From Pelomonas sp963422775 (GTDB lineage: Bacteria > Pseudomonadota > Gammaproteobacteria > Burkholderiales > Burkholderiaceae_C), in NCBI GenBank assembly GCA_963422775.4, contig CAUJSJ030000171.1, positions 1 to 64,000 of the forward strand: a stretch of DNA of 64,000 bases. Direction: 5' to 3'. This document shows, one piece after another, positions 59,109 to 64,000 of this stretch. Position numbers and translations under genes: made by a program. Below the pieces are notes generated by a model. The model had not been told where the DNA came from. It saw nothing but the letters and a program-made list of their open reading frames with translations, and ran no database searches. Every line of letters starts with the position of its first letter. Positions within the stretch are counted from its first letter, which is position 1.

Positions 59109-61532
59109 TCAGCGCCAGCGCCCGACGCGCAGCTCCACGCCGGCGACGATGAAACTCGACTCGTCGACGATCGTCAGCGGCATGGTGCCGTACAGCTCGC
59201 CAAAGTTCGGCGCCGCCGGGTTGCTGAAGCGGCGCAGGAAGGACCCCAGGTCCGCGCTCGCCTGCAGTTCCAGCGTGTCGGCGTTCAGACGCACCAGGCG
59301 GTCGCCCAGGTGGTCCAGGCAGAACAGCTGGCCGGCGCGAGTGGCGCATTCCACGGTGGCGTAGGGCAGTCGCGGCCCGTCGCTGCCGTCGGCGACACGG
59401 ATCGTGCGGCCGTCGTTCAGGTAGAGCAACTGCGAGCCCGCGTGCCAGAGGTTGTTCGCGAACAGCCCCGTCCGCACGAGGCGGCTGGCGGCCACGTCGG
59501 CACCCGTGGCGGCCGTGAAGGGCACAAGCCGCAGCGGATAGGGCTCCACGTTCAAGGTCGTGTAGAGCCGGCCGCTGGCCCAGTCCGCGCCGATCACCAG
59601 CGTCGCCCCCACGTCGGCGCGCGCGCTGGCCAGGCCCGGGCCGAACACCTGCACATGCTGCGGCGCAAAGCCCAGGGCGCCGGTGTAGGTGGAGATCACC
59701 GTGCCGGCGAGAAAGCGTGTGCTGCCATCGGGCGCCGGGTAGAGCGAGGCCAGCGCCGCGGGGCGGTACAGGCCCGGCGCGTTGGGCTCGGGCACGGCAG
59801 GCAGGCGGTAGGTGGCCAGCTCGGACAGGTCAGCGCCGCTGACGTGGTGGATGACGTCGCTCTGCGCGGTGGCGGTGGCCGCGTCGGCCGGCCAGATGGT
59901 CAGCAGATTGCGCTCGGAGAACGCCTCCGGCACCAGCACGCTGCGGCCGTCGCCTGCCGCCGCCAGGCAGTAGGTCTGGTTGCCGCTGAACTGGCGTGCG
60001 GCGCCGACGCGGGCGCCGGTGTCCATGTCCCACAGCGCCAGCGCCATGCGCGGCGTGCCGCTGGCGAGCTCGCCGTGCTCCGTCGTCACGAAGCGGCGCA
60101 GCGCCGGCATGACGATGGCCGGGCAGGTGCTGAAGGGGTCGGACGTCCGTGCCGGCGTCATCGTGACCCGGCTCGGCCACACGGCGCCGTTGGCGTAAGC
60201 GCTCTGCAGCTGCAGCGCTTCGTCGGGGCTGCTGGGGTCTGCAGCACCGTCGATCAGCGTCTGGCCCAGCTCCTTCACGATGCCCACGCCGGGCACCAGC
60301 CACCGCGTGCTGCGCTCCACGAGGCGGGTGACGGTCGCGCTGGTCTTGGGCAGCACCAGCGTCATCTCGGTGGTCAGCCGCACGGCGCGGAAGCTGCCGG
60401 CCGCCAGCGTCACCGTCTCGACGGCGCCGGCGGTCTCGGTGAAGCCAAAGGCGAGCGGCTGCTCGTCGGTGCCGCCGGTGAAGTTCAGCCCCGTGGTGGT
60501 GAAGCGCCGCGCGTCGAGTTGGCGAGCGCCCGGCCGCACCGGGAAGCTCTGCGACGGGTACTCGCCGACCACACCCCCAATCTGGATCTGGCTCGGGCTC
60601 GCGGGCGCCATGCGCTCGTAGCCCCGGCTCGGTGTCAGGCGGCCGTCGCTGGCACGGCCGTCGACGGGCGTCCACTGCCCGTTGGCCTGCTGGTAAGGCG
60701 TGGCACGGTAGCTCCAGCTGCCGTCCGCTGCCATGGTGACGCCGTAGGCGCCACGCAACGTCAGGAGGGCGCGGTCGCCGCGCCCGTTGGTCACGAAGGC
60801 GGCGTAGCCGTCAGCCTGCGCGAAGAACGCGCCAACGTCTCCCACGCCGGCGGTCGGCAGGCTGCCGGTGTTGCGCAAGGTGTCCTGCACGTAGCGGGTC
60901 GCGTGGTCCTGGGCCAGCGACTGCTGGATGGCGTCGGCAGCCAAGAGCGGGTCGAGGCCGCTGCGCTGGTCGCCAGTGGCGTCGCTGTAGAGAGCGAGCG
61001 CTGCCACGATGTCCTTCAGGGTTGCCACGGCGCTGCCTGTGAAGACGGTGAGGCGGCCTGTCGTTGCCACGACCATGCGCACCCAGGCATCCGAGCTGGC
61101 ATCGACGCGCACGGCGCCGGCATGCAGGTAGGCCCGCAGTTGCAGGCCACCCGAAGTCGCCATCAGCATCCAGCCGCCGTCCACCGTGTTGGTTCCGGCG
61201 GGCATGGCCAGCGCGAAGCTGCCGTCCGCGGCGGTGGTGGTCGTCGCGCGGACGGGGCCGAGGCTGCCATCCGCCTGGATGGCGTGGAGCGCCACCGTGA
61301 TGCCGGCCTTGCGGCCGGCGGCATCCCAGGTGTCCCCGCCCACGGCCACGACGCCGCTGGCCCGGCTGGTGTCGGCCGCCTCAGGCGGCGGCGCCGCCGG
61401 CGGCTGGACGGTGGCGTAGGTCACGGACGGCGCGGGCTCGGACCCGCCACCAGCACCGCCGCCACCGCCACCGCAGGCGGTCAACATGAAAACGACGGCG
61501 GCCAGCAGCGCGCCAATGGGCTTGTTGCTCAT
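59109..61532 (-). CDS. Large lipoprotein, function unknown
   Basis: An 807-residue lipoprotein. The leader SNKPIGALLAAVVFMLTACGGGGGGAGGG has lipobox LTAC followed by a Gly-rich linker. Residues about 55-125 look like a beta-sandwich carboxypeptidase-regulatory-type domain (ITVALHAIQADGSLGPVRATTTTAADGSFALAMPAG). The rest is beta-rich, with late segments suggesting propeller-like repeats (SGRLYTTLNVEPYPLRLVPFTAATGADVAASRLV). I do not recognise a family. It stands alone, convergent with the kup-linked gene. Confidence 0.8.
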   Translation of the reverse strand: MSNKPIGALLAAVVFMLTACGGGGGGAGGGSEPAPSVTYATVQPPAAPPPEAADTSRASGVVAVGGDTWDAAGRKAGITVALHAIQADGSLGPVRATTTTAADGSFALAMPAGTNTVDGGWMLMATSGGLQLRAYLHAGAVRVDASSDAWVRMVVATTGRLTVFTGSAVATLKDIVAALALYSDATGDQRSGLDPLLAADAIQQSLAQDHATRYVQDTLRNTGSLPTAGVGDVGAFFAQADGYAAFVTNGRGDRALLTLRGAYGVTMAADGSWSYRATPYQQANGQWTPVDGRASDGRLTPSRGYERMAPASPSQIQIGGVVGEYPSQSFPVRPGARQLDARRFTTTGLNFTGGTDEQPLAFGFTETAGAVETVTLAAGSFRAVRLTTEMTLVLPKTSATVTRLVERSTRWLVPGVGIVKELGQTLIDGAADPSSPDEALQLQSAYANGAVWPSRVTMTPARTSDPFSTCPAIVMPALRRFVTTEHGELASGTPRMALALWDMDTGARVGAARQFSGNQTYCLAAAGDGRSVLVPEAFSERNLLTIWPADAATATAQSDVIHHVSGADLSELATYRLPAVPEPNAPGLYRPAALASLYPAPDGSTRFLAGTVISTYTGALGFAPQHVQVFGPGLASARADVGATLVIGADWASGRLYTTLNVEPYPLRLVPFTAATGADVAASRLVRTGLFANNLWHAGSQLLYLNDGRTIRVADGSDGPRLPYATVECATRAGQLFCLDHLGDRLVRLNADTLELQASADLGSFLRRFSNPAAPNFGELYGTMPLTIVDESSFIVAGVELRVGRWR

Positions 61533-61591
61533 CTTGTTCTCCTCCCTGGAGACCCTGGATTCTGCAACCGTGCCCGCTCGGCCGCGTCAGC

Positions 61592-62068
61592 TCACAGCGG
61601 CAGTTCGGTGAAGTAGCGCCCGCCGTGGAAGATCAGTGGTTGGGCGCCGGCCCGCGCCGTGCAGCGCTCCACCTCGCCGACGAAGATGACGTGGTCGCCC
61701 TCCTCGTACTGGCTGCGGTTGGCGCACTCGAAGGTGGCCACGGCGCCGTCCAGCACCGGCGCACCGCCCGCGCCCTCGCGCCAGGGCACGCCGGCGAAGC
61801 GGTCGATGTCGCGCGTGGCAAAGCGCTGGGCGAGCTGCATCTGGTCTGCCGCGAGGATGTTGATGGCGTAGTGGGTACCGCTTGCGAACACCGGCATGGA
61901 GCCGGCGCGCCGCGCCAGGCTCCACAGCACCAGCGGCGGGTCCAGCGACACGGAGTTGAAGGAATTGGCGGTGAGGCCCACGAGGCCGCCGTCCGCCGAA
62001 CGCACAGTGACGATGGTCACGCCGGTGGCGAACATGCCGAGAGCGGCGCGGAATTGCTGGCTGTCCAT
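61592..62068 (-). CDS. Flavin reductase (FMN-binding split barrel)
   Basis: A 158-residue protein: FRAALGMFATGVTIVTVRSADGGLVGLTANSFNSVSLDPPLVLWSLARRAGSMPVFASGTHYAINILAADQMQLAQRFA, the pattern of flavin reductase-type oxidoreductases, followed by GDHVIFVGEVERC and ending YFTELPL. It reduces or binds FMN/FAD to serve a partner monooxygenase; no monooxygenase is adjacent, so it may serve one elsewhere. ATG 62068 is chosen because the family start falls here; a longer start would give a cysteine-rich leader that does not fit. Confidence 0.92.
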   Translation of the reverse strand: MDSQQFRAALGMFATGVTIVTVRSADGGLVGLTANSFNSVSLDPPLVLWSLARRAGSMPVFASGTHYAINILAADQMQLAQRFATRDIDRFAGVPWREGAGGAPVLDGAVATFECANRSQYEEGDHVIFVGEVERCTARAGAQPLIFHGGRYFTELPL

Positions 62069-62138
62069 GGGGGGATTGTCACCAGTCCGGCGCTGTCGTC
62101 CTACGAAAGGGCCATCGCCGCCATCGCACAATGCCGCC

Positions 62139-63107
62139 ATGGATGCCGCCGACTTCACCGTTAACGACGACCTTCAGTTCACGAACGCGCCGCCGCGCAT
62201 GTTCGGCGCCTGCGCGGATTGCGCCGCCGGCCAGTGCGCGCCGCCGAGCCAGCGCGGCCGGCGCCTGTTCACCGGCCTGCTCGCCGCAGTTGCCTTCACG
62301 CCGGCCTGGGCGCGCGAGGGCGTGGACGTAGGCCCCAAGAGCAAGTTCACCGGCTTCGTGTCCGCAGAGCAGCTGGAGAACGCCGGCGGCCAGCAGTACG
62401 CGCAGATGATGCGCGAGGCCAGCCAGCAGCGCGGCCTGGCCCCCATGGAGCACCCGCAGCTGCAAAGGCTGCGCTACATCGCCCAGCGCATCATTCCGTT
62501 CAGCTACGAATGGAACGACCGTGCGCGGCAGTGGAAGTGGGAGGTCAACCTGCTGGGCAGCCCGCAGCTGAACGCCTTCTGCATCCCCGGCGGCAAGATT
62601 GCGTTCTATTACGGCATCCTCGAAAAGCTCAAGCTGGAGGACGACGAAGTGGCCGCCATCATGGGCCACGAGGTGGCGCATGCGCTGCGCGAGCATGCCC
62701 GCGAGCGGGTCGGCAAGACGGCGGTCACGAATGGCATCGTCGAGCTGGGCTCGGCGCTGCTGGGGCTGGGCAACCTGGGCCGCGCGGCGGCCGGCATGGG
62801 CGCACAGCTGGTGAACCTGCGCTTCAGCCGCGACGACGAGACCGAGGCCGACCTGGTCGGCATCGAGCTGGCTGCCCGCGCCGGCTACGACCCGTCGGCC
62901 GCCGTGCGGCTGTGGGAAAAGATGATGGCCGCTAACAAGGGCGCGCCGCCGCAGTGGCTGTCCACCCACCCGGCCAGCGGCACGCGCATCCGCGACATCC
63001 AGGCCAACCTGCCCAAGGTGCAAGGGCTCTACGCGCGTGCGCCGCGGCCGGAGCAGCGCTTCCCCATCGCGCCGCCGCTCAAGGCCGCGCCGCAGGGCAG
63101 CCGCTGA
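62139..63107 (+). CDS. M48 family metallopeptidase
   Basis: A 322-residue zinc protease. The motif HEVAHALREHA (H177, E178, H181) and a following DDETEADLVG provide the metal site. The N-terminus has a Cys cluster (ACADCAAGQC, C25-C34) and then a leader RRLFTGLLAAVAFTPAWA near residues 41-58, so the protein is probably exported with an unusual long prefix. M48 proteases act in envelope quality control. It is divergent from the flavin reductase and convergent with the Crp-type regulator gene. Confidence 0.9.
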   Translation: MDAADFTVNDDLQFTNAPPRMFGACADCAAGQCAPPSQRGRRLFTGLLAAVAFTPAWAREGVDVGPKSKFTGFVSAEQLENAGGQQYAQMMREASQQRGLAPMEHPQLQRLRYIAQRIIPFSYEWNDRARQWKWEVNLLGSPQLNAFCIPGGKIAFYYGILEKLKLEDDEVAAIMGHEVAHALREHARERVGKTAVTNGIVELGSALLGLGNLGRAAAGMGAQLVNLRFSRDDETEADLVGIELAARAGYDPSAAVRLWEKMMAANKGAPPQWLSTHPASGTRIRDIQANLPKVQGLYARAPRPEQRFPIAPPLKAAPQGSR

Positions 63108-63114
63108 CCGCCGC

Positions 63115-63747
63115 TCACCAGCGCGCCGGCAGGTTCTTCAGGCGCTGGTACTCACCCGCCGCCACGCGCCGCAGATAGCCGCCCAGCTCCAGGTCCTTGA
63201 CGAGCTTGGACACCATCTCGCGCGAGCAGCCCAGGCGCTGGGCCATGCCCTGGTGGGTCAGCGCCAGGTGGCGGCCGTCGCCGGTGGAGTCGTCGACGAG
63301 GTTCTTCAACCGCCCGTAGACGTCGTTGAGCGCCAGTTGCTTGGTCGACAGCGTCGCCGCCCGCGCCCGGCGGATGACCTTGGTCAGCAACTCGAAGGCG
63401 AACTCGGGGTGCTCGCTGATGTGCGTGAGCAGGCTGGCGCGTGTGACCATGACGAGGCGGCTGCCCTCCTCGGTGATGACGCTGGCCGAGCGCGGCCCGC
63501 CGTCCAGGCTCATCTCGCCGACGTATTCGCCGGGGCCGTAGACGCCGTAAGTGATCTCGCGGCCCCGCACGTCGCTGCTGAAGGCGCGCAGCGAGCCGGA
63601 CAGGATCAGGTAGAGGTTGTCGCCAATCGAGCCTTCCTCGATCAGCACGACGCCCTTGCGGTAGCCGCGCGCCATGCCGCGCGCAGCCAGCAGCCGCAGC
63701 GAGGGCGGCAGGGCCAGCAGTTCGTTGTCGAGGGAATCGTCAGCCAT
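63115..63747 (-). CDS. Crp/Fnr family transcriptional regulator
   Basis: A 210-residue regulator. The N-terminal cNMP-binding domain (about 25-140) has a GSIGDNLYLILSGSLRAF strand and the phosphate-cassette segment GEMSLDGGPRSASV with the E and R that contact cyclic nucleotide, so cAMP binding is plausible. No Fnr-type iron-sulfur cysteines are seen. The C-terminal helix-turn-helix LALTHQGMAQRLGCSREMVSKLVKDLE is clear. A CRP-type palindrome is present elsewhere in the window (28587). ATG 63747 heads a single-gene unit. Confidence 0.93.
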   Translation of the reverse strand: MADDSLDNELLALPPSLRLLAARGMARGYRKGVVLIEEGSIGDNLYLILSGSLRAFSSDVRGREITYGVYGPGEYVGEMSLDGGPRSASVITEEGSRLVMVTRASLLTHISEHPEFAFELLTKVIRRARAATLSTKQLALNDVYGRLKNLVDDSTGDGRHLALTHQGMAQRLGCSREMVSKLVKDLELGGYLRRVAAGEYQRLKNLPARW

Positions 63748-63821
63748 CCGGACAGCGCCACGGGCATGAGGCCCTGTGGCGCGCCTGGATGTTAGTTGCT
63801 TGCGGGCAGAGCGCCGGGCCT

Positions 63822-64000
63822 GCCATGAGCCACGGGCTCATGGCCTTGCGCAGGCACAAGCAGTCTGCAGGGACTGCTTGTGTCCGACGCCAGTTCACCA
63901 AGGCGGCCCGCGCTGGCGATGTGCTTGCCGGTCGATCGGCAAGCATCGCAGTCCCCCAGGCGGCTGAGCCGGACACGTTGCGCCCAGTGGGCGCGATGTG
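63822..64000. repeat. Four consecutive hairpins near the right edge
   Basis: Four separate inverted repeats lie in less than 180 bases: GCCATGAGCC/GGCTCATGGC (63822-63844), ACAAGCAGTC/GACTGCTTGT (63856-63881), GCTTGCCG/CGGCAAGC with outer GCGAT/ATCGC (63916-63949) and CACGTTGCGCCC/GGGCGCGATGTG (63974-64000, with two G-U pairs). Arm sequences differ, so it is not a simple tandem repeat or a CRISPR array. No gene is supported here. The region lies upstream of the Crp-type gene and continues past the window edge. Confidence 0.65.

Noticed and set aside
63822..64000. CRISPR array or integron attC sites at the right edge.
   Set aside because: The four hairpins have different arms and irregular spacing, with no repeated unit and no cas or integrase gene in view.

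Overview
The window is high-GC DNA with genes packed close together. Many neighbours overlap by ATGA or TGATG junctions. The gene content points to a free-living betaproteobacterium of the order Burkholderiales, in or near the Rubrivivax/Roseateles/Leptothrix group. The supporting signs are the split-subunit PntAA/PntAB transhydrogenase, tandem Bug/TctC-type binding proteins, three PEP-CTERM surface proteins, the proteobacterial GshA type and a NudJ-MnmA pair. This placement is inference; no rRNA is present. I see no tRNA, rRNA, CRISPR array, insertion sequence or prophage.

Layout. 0-1.5 kb: 5' part of the pnt operon (minus). 1.6-6.6 kb: plus-strand run of a NudJ-like Nudix hydrolase, periplasmic binding protein, 2OG-Fe(II) oxygenase, mnmA and a NarL-type two-component pair. 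6.6-7.5 kb: a CAP-domain protein and a small lipoprotein. 7.6-22.3 kb (minus): an unusual type II secretion/type IV pilus-like assembly system (GspG, GspF, GspE, PilN/GspL-, PilO- and PilP/GspC-like proteins, a secretin with an extra C-terminal beta domain, three pseudopilins). A TIGR03790-type lipoprotein lies upstream. A PEP-CTERM protein and a large subtilisin-like protease lie downstream.

22.3-28.5 kb: a structured non-coding stretch with a strong terminator, a TSUP permease, an HDOD protein, gshA, a SulP transporter and a second PEP-CTERM protein with a CRP-type palindrome upstream. 28.6-34.8 kb (minus): two GGDEF proteins with periplasmic TPR-like regions, joined by ATGA overlap to each other and to a Bug-type binding protein, followed by a second Bug gene. 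34.9-42.3 kb: a YejABEF-type peptide ABC transporter, with two tandem binding proteins diverging from the permease/ATPase genes. 42.4-49.4 kb (plus): PspC/SHOCT protein, wax ester synthase/DGAT with a lysine-rich tail, hydrolases, a GFA-like protein, a ClpP-like protease and a DUF885 metallopeptidase.

49.4-56.3 kb: EF-hand protein, DUF1801 protein, PCu(A)C copper chaperone, an ice-binding-like PEP-CTERM protein, a GntR/YtrA-ABC operon with a clear promoter/operator, and a cyclic-di-GMP-I riboswitch ahead of an unrecognised secreted protein. 56.3-64 kb: SRPBCC protein, kup, a small membrane protein, a large lipoprotein, a flavin reductase, an M48 protease and a Crp/Fnr regulator, ending in four consecutive hairpins.

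Overall theme: surface and exported proteins, and cyclic di-GMP. Two diguanylate cyclases make the signal, one riboswitch reads it, and several exported proteins (three PEP-CTERM, one riboswitch-controlled, one protease) plus a dedicated pseudopilus-type machine are candidates for coordinated surface remodelling. The direct links between these parts are inference.
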